In this document: piece by piece, positions 9,674 through 18,596 of the stretch
How the letters are laid out: each line of letters begins with the position of its first letter
Position numbering within the stretch: the first letter of the stretch is position 1
DNA from: an uncultured Pseudomonadales bacterium
Lineage (GTDB): Bacteria > Pseudomonadota > Gammaproteobacteria > Pseudomonadales > Cellvibrionaceae
Length of the DNA stretch: 64,000 nt
Assembly (NCBI GenBank): GCA_947489425.1
Contig: CANLDL010000002.1
Coordinates: 1 to 64,000, forward strand
Direction: 5' to 3'
The notes under the pieces: model-generated
Told to the model about the DNA's origin: nothing
Databases searched by the model: none
What the model saw: the letters and a program-made list of their open reading frames with translations, nothing else
Made by a program: the position numbers and the translations under genes

Positions 9674-11587
9674 TTAACCAATATAGCCGCCATCGTCTTT
9701 AGTGATGGCTATCACTGATGAACGCGGCACACTATCGCCACCTCCAGGGAAATGGCTATCTCCCTTTTCACCAGGGTGCTGAATGCCAACAAACATTGTC
9801 TTGGTATCGGCAGACCAAGTAATACCTGTAACCTCACACTCTTTAGGCCCGACCATAAAACGACGAATCTCGCCAGTTTCAGGATCAGCTGCCAGCATTT
9901 GGTTATTGCCCTGACCCGCAAAGTCACCTTTATTAGAGTATTTACCATCGGTTTGAATCCATAAGGTACCATGCTTATCAAAAGCAATACCATCGGGTGA
10001 ATTAAACATATTGCTGGCATCAATATTGTCAGAGCCTGCATAGGCATCTTTGTGTACCGCGGGATTACCCGCCATAACAAATAAATCCCAGATAAATTCA
10101 TCGGCAGTATGGTCGCCTGCTTTAGGCAACCAGCGTACGATTTGGCCGTAGTTGTTAACCTCACGTGGGTTTGGGCCACCTACCGGTGTTAGATCACCAC
10201 CAGCGTTTGGCTTTACACCACGGTTTTTGTTGTTAGTTAATGCACAATAGACCTCGGCTTTATTAGGGTTAGCCGCCACCCATTCAGGCCGGTCCATTGT
10301 CGTTGCACCAACTGCGGAGGCTGCCAAACGCGTATGTATACACACCTCTGCTTGGGATTTCATCCCTGTTGTTTTAGGGTTAAGTGCCAACCACTCACCC
10401 TTACCGCCATCGTAAAACTTAGCCACATACAAAGAGCCGTTTTCTAGCAGGCTGGTATTGTTGCCTCCCTTTTTGTATTTTTTATCGCTGACAAATTTAT
10501 ACAAAAACTCCCCGCGCTCATCATCACCCAAGTAAACAACAACATGACCGTTGTCTGCCACAACAAGCTCTGCATTTTCGTGTTTAAAGCGACCCAATGC
10601 CGTACGTTTTTTAGGTGTCGATGTGGGATCCATAGGATCAATTTCAACAATATAGCCAACACGGTTGGGTTCATTGGGGTGCTTACTAATATCAAAGCGC
10701 TCATCGGTTAAGGCCCAGTTATAACCTCTATCCTTATTTTTTACACCGTAACGTGTTAGCTCAGCACTTGCTTGGTAATTTTCATCACTGCTAGAAAAAT
10801 ACCCGTTAAAATTTTCTTCACAGGTTAAATAGGTACCCCAAGGTGTACGACCATTACCACAGTTATTCCATGTACCTTTTGAGCGAGTACCCGTTGGGTC
10901 TGCTTTAGTTTTTAATAAATCATGGCCACTGGCAGGCCCTGTAATATCCATATCTGAATCAGCGGTAATACGACGATTGTAAGTAGAGTCTTTAACGATA
11001 GACCACTGACCATTTTTTTGAGCCACCTCCATAATACTAACGCCATGAGCCGCTTTGCCCTTGCGTACATCGTCTGCGTTTTCTGGTAATTTACTCTCGC
11101 GGTTACCGTACATAATCTTCTGGTTAACGTATTCATTATTTACAGCAAAGATATTTTTATCGCCCATGCTAAACAAAGCCATACCATCATTATTATCACC
11201 AAAGGCAAGCTCTTGGGATTCACCGCTACCACGCGTCTTGTGGTCAAAAGAGGCACCTCTACTCCATAGTGGGTCACCCCAACTGGCCAAGATACTCCAG
11301 CTATAACCCTTGGGCACAGTAATAGTATCTAGCGTATTAGCAGCAACGGCAGAAAAGGTCATACGGCTGCCCGTAGACTTTGCCAAGGCATTCATAGGAA
11401 AGCCACTAGTCATACCCATAACAAAGGCACCCGCTCCCAATCCGACACAGGTACTCAAAAAACCACGGCGCGATACCGCCTGCTCAGCCAATTGGTCAAA
11501 TTCTGCCTCTTTAACAACTGGACCGGCATCTGCCGAGTGATTATCAATATTTTTCACGTTTTCTGGCTTTACTGTTATCTCGCTCAC
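9674..11587 (-). CDS. phoX: PhoX-family alkaline phosphatase (Tat-exported)
   Basis: Periplasmic Ca2+/Fe-dependent phosphomonoesterase that releases phosphate from organic esters. A 637-residue DUF839/PhoX protein with a twin-arginine signal starting at residue 40 (SRRGFLSTCVGLGAG), preceded by an unusual 39-residue hydrophilic extension. Family segments seen: GRTPWGTYLTCEENFNGYF, FKHENAELV, SPDGIAFD and TGITWS near the C-terminus. The TCEENF segment carries the Cys and Glu ligands expected for PhoX. Four phased Pho-box half-sites upstream indicate PhoB control. Confidence 0.92.
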   Translation of the reverse strand: MSEITVKPENVKNIDNHSADAGPVVKEAEFDQLAEQAVSRRGFLSTCVGLGAGAFVMGMTSGFPMNALAKSTGSRMTFSAVAANTLDTITVPKGYSWSILASWGDPLWSRGASFDHKTRGSGESQELAFGDNNDGMALFSMGDKNIFAVNNEYVNQKIMYGNRESKLPENADDVRKGKAAHGVSIMEVAQKNGQWSIVKDSTYNRRITADSDMDITGPASGHDLLKTKADPTGTRSKGTWNNCGNGRTPWGTYLTCEENFNGYFSSSDENYQASAELTRYGVKNKDRGYNWALTDERFDISKHPNEPNRVGYIVEIDPMDPTSTPKKRTALGRFKHENAELVVADNGHVVVYLGDDERGEFLYKFVSDKKYKKGGNNTSLLENGSLYVAKFYDGGKGEWLALNPKTTGMKSQAEVCIHTRLAASAVGATTMDRPEWVAANPNKAEVYCALTNNKNRGVKPNAGGDLTPVGGPNPREVNNYGQIVRWLPKAGDHTADEFIWDLFVMAGNPAVHKDAYAGSDNIDASNMFNSPDGIAFDKHGTLWIQTDGKYSNKGDFAGQGNNQMLAADPETGEIRRFMVGPKECEVTGITWSADTKTMFVGIQHPGEKGDSHFPGGGDSVPRSSVIAITKDDGGYIG

Positions 11588-11644
11588 AAGCTTACCTCTT
11601 CAGAATAATTGATGTATGTATTTCCTAGGTCACCGCATGAGACT

Positions 11645-11684
11645 ACAGGCAATTTATGACAGTTTTTTGATAAAGGTATGACAA
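11645..11684 (-). promoter_or_regulatory. Pho box array upstream of phoX
   Basis: On the minus strand, heptamers TTGTCAT, TTATCAA, CTGTCAT and TGCCTGT occur at exact 11-bp spacing, each separated by a 4-bp A/T-rich linker (ACCT, AAAA, AAAT). This matches the PhoB consensus of CTGTCAT direct repeats at 11-bp period; two units are near-perfect and two degenerate. It ends 57 bp before the phoX start. Confidence 0.8.
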
Positions 11685-11714
11685 AATAAAGACAGAGAGC
11701 AGCCAATGACTTAT

Positions 11715-13481
11715 TTAATGGAGGGGTAGTTCGCTGTATTTTATATGAGAGCGCCTACCGCTGATAAAAAGTGAGTTACCCGTTTGTAATTTAGCCTGCC
11801 TTTTAGCATCGGCGGCTAATTCAGATACTTCATGGTGCGTCATATTTCTTGAGTTTTCCGGGTGCACCACACCAATAGCTAGCGATAATATGGGGAAGAA
11901 CCTCTGCTCCCCAGAGCGATCCTTACACCACAGGCCATTTTGTACAATTTCCTTACTAGAATAAAATCCAAGCGCAAATTCTTTAAAACTTTCTAAGATC
12001 ATTTCGCACTTTTTCTGCCAATCGCCTGTGCGAAATATCACAACAAAATCATCGCCACCAATATGCCCAACCATATCGGAAAGCGGAGTCGTATGCTCTA
12101 CCAAAATCGTTGATAAGCGTTTTATCACTTCATCGCCCGCACTATAGCCAAAGTGGTCATTAAATGGTTTAAAGTGATTGATATCAAAATAAGCGAGATG
12201 AAATTCTTGCCGCTGAATAATTAAATATTCTATATGATCATAAATAGGTAAATTACCTGGCAACAACGTTAGTGGGTTGCTGTTTCTCGCCCGCTGGATT
12301 TGCGTCTCGGTTAAAAACTTTAATAATGTACTCACTTTACCTACCCCACAATATCTCCCCTCTTTGGTAATAATAAAGTCATTGTTAAGATTCGCCGATT
12401 CGTCATGGGTAATTTTTGTCGAGATATCGTGGAGACCCTCCTGATGGCCAACGATTATAAAGCCCTCGTCCATCACTTTTAAAATTGGTTTTTTACCATG
12501 CAGAGGATAGGAATATCGATTAGAAAAGACCTCCAGAATTTTTGACCTAGATACAATACCCACAGGCTCATCACCATCGACAATGGGTAGACAGCGCAAA
12601 TCTGGATCCCCCTTAAATAGGTCGTTGACCTCCGCAGCACTATAAGATGGGGTAATTGGAGACACATACTCCACAAGGCTCTCAGCTGTCTCTGCATGGC
12701 GCATATGGGAAATGTGCTGTACTTTTGATACCAGCGGAAAATATTGCCTACTATTATAGTGATGCGGAGGCTCTAGCTCAGGGCAATGCAATAAATAGCC
12801 TTGACCTAAATTAATACCAATATGATGTAGCATTTCCAGTTCTTCGAGGGCTTCTATGCCTTCAGCGATAACTTGGCAACGCAGACCACGGGCTATTTCT
12901 GTAATGGAGCGGACGAATTCCCTCTTTACGCCATCGATGTGTATACCTTCAATGAAATGCCGGTCTATTTTTACAAAATCCGGCTTAATTTCTGCCCAAG
13001 AAATCAAGCCAGAGTGCCCCGCCCCAAGGTCATCTATCGCTATTAGTGCGCCATGCTTTCGCAACACTCCGATATATTCCTTTAACTCTTCTAAATTGTG
13101 TAAAGGGTGCTTTTCGGAGATTTCAAAAACAACACCTTGTAGTGCTGTACTTACACTACCTTGCGTAAAGGAAGAAATCACTTTACCCAAAGTAATAGGT
13201 AAAACATTGACAAACAGCAAACCTGATAACTTTTGCTTATTGAAAGATTCAATAGCAGATACAACACAAAAATAATCTAGCTCTAGCAAACAGCCCTGAT
13301 CCTCAGCCATTACAAACAGCTGATCTGGGAAGATACGCTCGACAGAAGGGTGAGTACGAATTAGAGATTCAAATGCAAAAAAGTCTTCAATGTACAGGTT
13401 AACAAGGCCCTGAAAATGAGGCTCTATCAACTTATTATCGATCATCGAAGAAATACATTGCTGTTTTTGCATAACTACCAT
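11715..13481 (-). CDS. EAL-CBS-GGDEF c-di-GMP protein
   Basis: A soluble 588-residue protein. N-terminal EAL-type phosphodiesterase domain (about 15-245: FEISEKHPL, AIDDLGAGHSGL, KPDFVKIDRHFIEG, VIAEGIEALEELEML), two CBS repeats (about 265-390), then a C-terminal GGDEF domain (about 405-580) with HIGGDDFVV. The EAL signature itself reads ESL while downstream metal-site motifs are kept, so phosphodiesterase activity is plausible but reduced activity is possible. The cyclase motif is GGDDF, a tolerated variant. CBS domains suggest adenine-nucleotide sensing. No membrane segment is seen. It stands alone upstream of phoX. Confidence 0.9.
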   Translation of the reverse strand: MVVMQKQQCISSMIDNKLIEPHFQGLVNLYIEDFFAFESLIRTHPSVERIFPDQLFVMAEDQGCLLELDYFCVVSAIESFNKQKLSGLLFVNVLPITLGKVISSFTQGSVSTALQGVVFEISEKHPLHNLEELKEYIGVLRKHGALIAIDDLGAGHSGLISWAEIKPDFVKIDRHFIEGIHIDGVKREFVRSITEIARGLRCQVIAEGIEALEELEMLHHIGINLGQGYLLHCPELEPPHHYNSRQYFPLVSKVQHISHMRHAETAESLVEYVSPITPSYSAAEVNDLFKGDPDLRCLPIVDGDEPVGIVSRSKILEVFSNRYSYPLHGKKPILKVMDEGFIIVGHQEGLHDISTKITHDESANLNNDFIITKEGRYCGVGKVSTLLKFLTETQIQRARNSNPLTLLPGNLPIYDHIEYLIIQRQEFHLAYFDINHFKPFNDHFGYSAGDEVIKRLSTILVEHTTPLSDMVGHIGGDDFVVIFRTGDWQKKCEMILESFKEFALGFYSSKEIVQNGLWCKDRSGEQRFFPILSLAIGVVHPENSRNMTHHEVSELAADAKRQAKLQTGNSLFISGRRSHIKYSELPLH

Positions 13482-13654
13482 CTTGATTAAAGCAAAACTT
13501 ATAGACTGTAACCACCATTGTAGATGGGCAATATCATTTTGCGAGGCAGATCATATTAATTTTATATGACAGTTTTATTTCAATAAATGAGACACTCAGA
13601 TTAGAAACCGACAAATATAAGAGCTTGAGCAATTTATCCTTTTGCTCAAATAAT

Positions 13655-13669
13655 TGTTATGTTATAACA
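13655..13669. promoter_or_regulatory. Zur box candidate upstream of zrgA
   Basis: TGTTATGTTATAACA matches the gammaproteobacterial Zur palindrome TGTTATA-N-TATAACA at all but one position. It lies 32 bp upstream of a gene whose family (ZrgA) is known to be zinc-repressed. Confidence 0.8.
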
Positions 13670-13701
13670 TACTAAAACCAAAGCATTAGAAGGCATAAAC
13701 C

Positions 13702-14349
13702 ATGTTAAACATCCGAAATACACTACCCTTTCTTGTTTTTTTTCCTCTAGCAGCCATATCAGCGGAGAAACACGTTCACGGCGAAGCAGAAATGTTTATT
13801 GCTATCGAAAACAAACAAGTACTCATAGAGCTGGAATCCCCTGCTGATAATATATTGGGCTTTGAACACGAACCTAAAACTAAAGAACAGCACAAACTCC
13901 TCGACAATAGTATTGATAAACTAAAGAGCTATACCTCTTTAATCAGTTTTTCTGCAGGTGCTTGTAAACAGGTCGATGTGGAGGTTAAAGCCCCTTTTGA
14001 AGACCATCACGGAGAAGAAGATGGACATCATGAGCATCATGATGGCGAACACGGGCATGACAAGCACGATGAGCATAAACACGATAAACATGACGACGAG
14101 CACGGGCATGAGGAACACAAAGAGCATGCGGGCCACGAAGATCATGAGGACCATGAAGATGGCCATAGCGAGTTTCACACAAGCTATACATTAGCCTGTA
14201 GCAAAAACGTAGAAGGTGCACTAACTGCAACAGTCAATGCTTTCAAGAACTTCTCTGGTTTTGAAAAGATCCAAGTCAATTGGGTGACCACAAATAAGCA
14301 AGGATCATTTAAAGCAAGCGCCAGCAAGACTCAGTTAAAAATTCAATAA
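13702..14349 (+). CDS. zrgA: ZrgA-family zinc uptake protein (DUF2796)
   Basis: Periplasmic zinc-binding protein of the ZrgA/DUF2796 family; in Vibrio cholerae ZrgA contributes to zinc uptake. It has a signal peptide (cleavage after AAISA, about residue 21), an N-terminal domain beginning HVHGEAEMFIAIE, and a His/Asp/Glu-rich metal-collecting loop at about residues 95-160 with more than 20 histidines, then a short C-terminal beta domain. The Zur-like box just upstream fits zinc repression. The following DUF3299 and ABC genes are its usual neighbours, although DUF3299 is inverted here. Confidence 0.9.
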   Translation: MLNIRNTLPFLVFFPLAAISAEKHVHGEAEMFIAIENKQVLIELESPADNILGFEHEPKTKEQHKLLDNSIDKLKSYTSLISFSAGACKQVDVEVKAPFEDHHGEEDGHHEHHDGEHGHDKHDEHKHDKHDDEHGHEEHKEHAGHEDHEDHEDGHSEFHTSYTLACSKNVEGALTATVNAFKNFSGFEKIQVNWVTTNKQGSFKASASKTQLKIQ

Positions 14350-14360
14350 CCTTCTAGATT

Positions 14361-14996
14361 CTATTGCGCATATTGCTGGTAAGGTTTGATTCCATCGGCA
14401 GCCAACGCATATGCGGAGGTTGCCAAGTCATTTTCGATGACTTCAGTGTTTAGCTGCCCCTCAACCCAAAAAGGGTCATACAATGCGTCTATTAGTAGGC
14501 CTTTAGGGTATTTTACGTAAATGATTTGATTGGGCGGTGGGGGTGGAAGGTGAATGCATGCACCAAAATAAGGCACTAAAAAGAATTCGGTAATGCGCTG
14601 ATCTTCGCCGAATTCAACAGGAACAACAAAACCCGCTATACGAATATTTTTACTGTCGTATTCTGCTTTAATATTTGTTGACTCCAATGCATTATAATAT
14701 GCTTGTGTCTCTAAAGACGGCGCTACGGCTTCACCAATGGCTCTTTCAATTGAATCTGCAACTGAATCACCGAGAACATCCTCTGGTGCCCCATCAGGAA
14801 TTGCCGAAAGCGTTTGAGGTGGATTGAGTAAAGCGTCAAGATCTGCTTTAGGAATGAGGTCAACCCACTCAACAGTACTAAATTCTTTTGCTGATAGCTG
14901 TGGGCTGATTAATGCGAGCAACAACAACGAAAACGTGCAACATTTATTAAATAAAGTGACAATAGAGCTACTTTTCATTCGTAGAAATTTGGTCAT
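14361..14996 (-). CDS. DUF3299 secreted protein
   Basis: Exported protein of the DUF3299 family, role unknown but regularly found beside ZrgA and an ABC transporter, so probably part of zinc handling. It has a signal peptide (core LLLLALISPQLSA) and the family segment FFLVPYFGACIHLPPPPPNQIIYV in the C-terminal half, with a Cys-Ile-His that could bind metal. The frame is open from a GTG at 15023, with ATGs at 15005 and 14996; the last is chosen because AAAAGAGA is then at ribosome-binding distance. It converges on zrgA (11-bp gap) and diverges from the ABC genes. Confidence 0.82.
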   Translation of the reverse strand: MTKFLRMKSSSIVTLFNKCCTFSLLLLALISPQLSAKEFSTVEWVDLIPKADLDALLNPPQTLSAIPDGAPEDVLGDSVADSIERAIGEAVAPSLETQAYYNALESTNIKAEYDSKNIRIAGFVVPVEFGEDQRITEFFLVPYFGACIHLPPPPPNQIIYVKYPKGLLIDALYDPFWVEGQLNTEVIENDLATSAYALAADGIKPYQQYAQ

Positions 14997-15046
14997 AACA
15001 ATCATTCTCTTTTCAAATATCACTCAATAACGAAGCATTAAAGAAT

Positions 15047-15736
15047 ATGCCCAGTAAACCAGCTATATCACTTAATAATATCACATTCCGTTGGTCGAAA
15101 AATTCACCTCATACCCTCGATATAGAGAGCTGGGAAGTCAATACTGGCCAAAGTATCTTTATCTACGGCCGCTCTGGCTCAGGAAAATCGACCCTACTTA
15201 ATATAATAGCAGGTATTCTAGAGCCACGACACGGCACGGTTACTATTTTAGGCCAAAACATTAACCAGCTAAAACAGACCCAAAAAGACAAATTTCGTGC
15301 GAATCATATGGGTGTTATTTTTCAGCAATTTAATTTAATCCCCTATCTTTCTGTTCGTGAAAATATTCAATTAAGTCAGATATTTTCTACTACTCAAAAT
15401 ACAACAAAAGACATTAAATTACTAATTAACCAGCTAGGCCTACCCGCCTCATTACTTTCACGTAAAGCAAATCAACTCAGTGTTGGCCAACAACAACGTG
15501 TTGCTGTTGCTCGAGCCTTATTTCACAAGCCAGAAATCATTATTGCTGACGAGCCGACATCAGCATTGGACACCGAAACAAGAGATGAATTCATTAATTT
15601 GTTACTACAGCAAACCAAAGAGAATAAGAGCACTATCTTATTCGTTAGTCACGATAAAAGCCTCTCTCAATATTTTGATCAAACAATTGATTTACAGCAA
15701 TTAAATAAAATAGAGCCATCACATCATGTTATTTAA
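15047..15736 (+). CDS. ABC transporter ATPase, LolD/MacB type
   Basis: A 229-residue ATPase: Walker A GRSGSGKST (residues 40-48), signature LSVGQQQRVAVARAL, Walker [13 protein letters not shown], and H-loop VSHD. The closest subfamily is the LolD/MacB group that works with FtsX-like permeases. It overlaps the permease start by 11 bp and is divergent from DUF3299. By neighbourhood it belongs to the ZrgA zinc locus, though whether it moves zinc or an envelope component is not known. Confidence 0.9.
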   Translation: MPSKPAISLNNITFRWSKNSPHTLDIESWEVNTGQSIFIYGRSGSGKSTLLNIIAGILEPRHGTVTILGQNINQLKQTQKDKFRANHMGVIFQQFNLIPYLSVRENIQLSQIFSTTQNTTKDIKLLINQLGLPASLLSRKANQLSVGQQQRVAVARALFHKPEIIIADEPTSALDTETRDEFINLLLQQTKENKSTILFVSHDKSLSQYFDQTIDLQQLNKIEPSHHVI

Positions 15737-16982
15737 AATTGCCCTAGCTAGCATTATTAACCGAAGGCTTACTACCATATTGGCTGTATGCTCTATTGCA
15801 ATGAGTGTGGCTATCGTTTTAAGCGTGGAGCATATACGGCACCAAGCTAAAGAAAATTTTGCCAGTACTGTCTCTGGTGTCGATCTAATCATTGGCGCAC
15901 GCTCAGGGCGAATAAACTTACTACTCTACTCGGTCTTTCGTATTGGCAATGCGACAAATAACATTAGCTGGAAGAGTTTTCAAAATATCGCACAACAAAA
16001 GCAGATTAAATGGGCAATACCTATTTCGCTAGGAGACTCTCATAAAGGTTATCGCGTCATGGGCACAACAGAGGATTACTTTACGCATTACCGCTATGGC
16101 CAAAAACAACTGCTAAAATTTAGTCAGGGCGAGAAGTTTAGTGGTGTTTACGATGTAGTTTTAGGCGCAGATGTCGCCAAAAAGCTACAGTATAAAATCG
16201 GACAAAAGATCATTGTCTCTCATGGTGTTGCTAGCGTTAGTTTTGTTAACCATGATGACAAACCCTTCACTGTTGTTGGCATTCTGGAAGCAACGGGTAC
16301 TCCAGTTGACAGAACTGTCCATACAACGCTTGCAGGTATTGAGGCGATACATGTCGGTTGGATAAATGGCGTGCAAACACCAGCGTCAAGTATCAGTGCA
16401 AGAGATGCCCTTAAACAGGATTTAACCCCTAAAAATATTACAGCGGCTTACATTGGTTTAAAAAATAGAATTACTACCTTTAGAGTGCAGCGAGCAATTA
16501 ACGAAAACAAACAAGAGCCCTTAATGGCTATATTACCTGGTGTTGTTATCAGCGAATTATGGCAAACCATGGATGTCGTCGAAAAAGTACTCTCCCTTAT
16601 TGCCGGTCTAGTTGCTGTCACATCTTTGTTAGGCATTATTACTATGATGCTCTCTACAATAAAACAACGCGGCCGCGAGATTGCCGTATTACGCGCTATC
16701 GGGGCGCCAGCACGATTTATTTTTGGCTTGATTCAGCTAGAAGTAATAGTCATCGTACTGACAGGCCTTATTGTAGGTGTTGGCTTATTTTGGGGAGGTA
16801 TTGTTATTAGCGAGCCCATTATTTCATCACTATACGGGTTTTCCTTAACAACCAACCCACTAACTTGGTCGACGGGACAATACTCTCTTATCATGCTAAC
16901 TGTTGCTATGTTATTTGCCTGCCTACCAGCAACAATGGCTTATCGCCAGTCACTTAAACAGGGGCTAACTGTTAAAGAGTAA
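15726..16982 (+). CDS. FtsX-like ABC permease
   Basis: A 418-residue MacB/FtsX-type permease: an N-terminal membrane helix (about 15-35), a large periplasmic MacB_PCD-like domain (about 40-270, with GVDLIIGARSGRINLLLYSVFRIG), then three C-terminal helices including the FtsX segment LLGIITMMLSTIKQRGREIAVLRAIGAP. It overlaps the ATPase gene by 11 bp, so the two are coupled. The four-helix mechanotransmission type does not usually import small ions, so a role in surface assembly or zinc-protein handling is possible. Confidence 0.9.
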   Translation: MLFKIALASIINRRLTTILAVCSIAMSVAIVLSVEHIRHQAKENFASTVSGVDLIIGARSGRINLLLYSVFRIGNATNNISWKSFQNIAQQKQIKWAIPISLGDSHKGYRVMGTTEDYFTHYRYGQKQLLKFSQGEKFSGVYDVVLGADVAKKLQYKIGQKIIVSHGVASVSFVNHDDKPFTVVGILEATGTPVDRTVHTTLAGIEAIHVGWINGVQTPASSISARDALKQDLTPKNITAAYIGLKNRITTFRVQRAINENKQEPLMAILPGVVISELWQTMDVVEKVLSLIAGLVAVTSLLGIITMMLSTIKQRGREIAVLRAIGAPARFIFGLIQLEVIVIVLTGLIVGVGLFWGGIVISEPIISSLYGFSLTTNPLTWSTGQYSLIMLTVAMLFACLPATMAYRQSLKQGLTVKE

Positions 16983-17183
16983 ATAGGACCCTTAATATGG
17001 TTGGAAATACACAAATCTACCAGCCATTTGTTACTTAACGACTATACAAGATAGAAATTGAATAGTTAGCTGAGCAGGTCATTGCCAAAACTCGAGTGCT
17101 TTACCAAGAACACTATAAGTATTTAGGCGCTACAGCTATATTACAGCACCTTAAGTAAACTATAGAACTATCGCAAAAAAACT

Positions 17184-17216
17184 ATTACCAATGGCTAATC
17201 GATAGCTATTGGTAAT
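17184..17216. terminator. Hairpin after the ABC permease
   Basis: ATTACCAAT-GCTA ... TAGC-ATTGGTAAT stem of about 14 bp with one mismatch and an ATCGA loop, preceded by A7. No strong T run follows on the plus strand (ATCTTG), so it may act better on the minus strand. It is the only structure seen in the 360-bp gene-free stretch 16983-17342. Confidence 0.5.
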
Positions 17217-17342
17217 ATCTTGACTTACTCTCTCCATATTTATGCTAGGTGATGTCAACTATCCGACGAGCGGTAAAATTAGCTTTATGGTAACCTTTGG
17301 CTATATCTAGAGGAATAGAGCAAAAACGAATAGAATAAAAAT

Positions 17343-18446
17343 ATGCCAACAGAAGATAACAAAACCCGATTACTCGTCATAGACGACTCCAGTACTGTGA
17401 GAATCACTGCCAGAAAGTTCTTTGGCATTGAGTTTGACATAATACTAGCCGTTGACGGTGCTGATGGTCTCGAAACTCTTGAAGGCGACGACTCTATCGA
17501 TATTGTCTTTACCGACCTCGTTATGCCTGTAATGGATGGCTTTGAGCTGTTAAAGCAAATGCGCTCGCACAAGAAATCACATATTCGAAACCTACCCGTT
17601 GTGGTCATGACTGGGGCAGAAAACCCAGATATAGCTAAGGAGAAAGCACTTTCACTAGGCGCTACAGACTTTATAACCAAGCCTTTTGCAAACGTTGCCG
17701 ATATCCGTGTACTTGCGCAATCCTATGTAAAAATACACAACGATAAAAACAGAGAGAAAAAAGTCACTATTGACGCCTTAACGGGGACATTGAACCAAGC
17801 CGGGCTCCATGACCAACTTGAGAAAGAAATCGCCTTTACCTCTCGCAATCGCTATAACATGAGTTTGATGACAATAGAGATTGATCGCTATAAAGAGCTG
17901 TTTATCTCTATGGGGAGAAGCAGCACCGAAAAGCTTATTAAACGTATCAGCGATGTTATTAGTAACAATGTCCGCAAAGAAGACACTGTTGCCCGTACCG
18001 AGCTTGCCCGCTTTGCGATATCGGTACCTTTGTTACAACAGCAAAGCACATTAGAAATGGCCAATAAAATTTGCCGTACCGTCGAGACTATTAAAGCGAA
18101 GCTCAATGGGAAACCGCTAAAGCTGACAGTTTCTATTGGCATTTGTACACTCACCTCAGCTAATGAGGTAACTCCAAACCTATTACACAGCATTGCCAAT
18201 GGAGCGCTAAAAAAAGCCAATGATTTGGGCAGTAGCCAAATGTACGCATTAAAAGCGAATGAGTACTACGAGAGTCATGGTGAGGCTAAAAAAGAGCGCA
18301 GCCTATCCCTCGATGCCATTATTGATAATATTAACAATGGCCAAGAGGACGAGATAGCACAAGAACTAGACGAAGTGATCGACCAATTGCAACCCCTGCT
18401 ATCATTACTTTCTAACGAGCAAAAACAACGCATACTAGCGCCTTGA
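17343..18446 (+). CDS. Response regulator with degenerate GGDEF domain
   Basis: A 367-residue protein. The receiver domain (residues 8-130) has acidic pair DD at 14-15, phospho-acceptor D58 (FTDLVMPVMDG), and Thr/Lys switch residues (VMTGAEN ... TKPFA). It is followed by a GGDEF-like fold (about 145-305) starting DALTGTLNQAGL. The active-site loop reads ARTELARF instead of GGDEF and the metal Asp positions are altered, so cyclase activity is very unlikely. The C-terminal 55 residues are charged and helical. It probably acts as a phospho-dependent protein-protein switch. Confidence 0.88.
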   Translation: MPTEDNKTRLLVIDDSSTVRITARKFFGIEFDIILAVDGADGLETLEGDDSIDIVFTDLVMPVMDGFELLKQMRSHKKSHIRNLPVVVMTGAENPDIAKEKALSLGATDFITKPFANVADIRVLAQSYVKIHNDKNREKKVTIDALTGTLNQAGLHDQLEKEIAFTSRNRYNMSLMTIEIDRYKELFISMGRSSTEKLIKRISDVISNNVRKEDTVARTELARFAISVPLLQQQSTLEMANKICRTVETIKAKLNGKPLKLTVSIGICTLTSANEVTPNLLHSIANGALKKANDLGSSQMYALKANEYYESHGEAKKERSLSLDAIIDNINNGQEDEIAQELDEVIDQLQPLLSLLSNEQKQRILAP

Positions 18447-18490
18447 GCTTAGCAAACTGCGAGCCATACCCACATTATTTCATCCGATAC

Positions 18491-18524
18491 CTATTGGATT
18501 CGCTCTATAGGGCGAATACAATAG
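18491..18524. promoter_or_regulatory. 34-bp near-perfect palindrome upstream of tupB
   Basis: Left half CTATTGGATTCGCTCTA and right half TAGGGCGAATACAATAG are reverse complements at 15 of 17 positions. No T run follows on either strand, arguing against a simple terminator. It lies 72 bp before the tungstate operon and 44 bp after the REC-GGDEF stop. It could be an operator for a metal-responsive repressor; the sequence is not the ModE consensus I know. Confidence 0.5.
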
Positions 18525-18596
18525 CAGCCCAATATGTCGATAAATTTCACTAATTGATACGCAGCAATTAATTACATTTAAGTATTCCTTGATTTT

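Noticed and set aside
13939..14230. Several open frames inside zrgA, on both strands
   Set aside because: They are shadows of the His/Asp/Glu-rich codon repeats of zrgA; their sequences are low-complexity and have no start signals.
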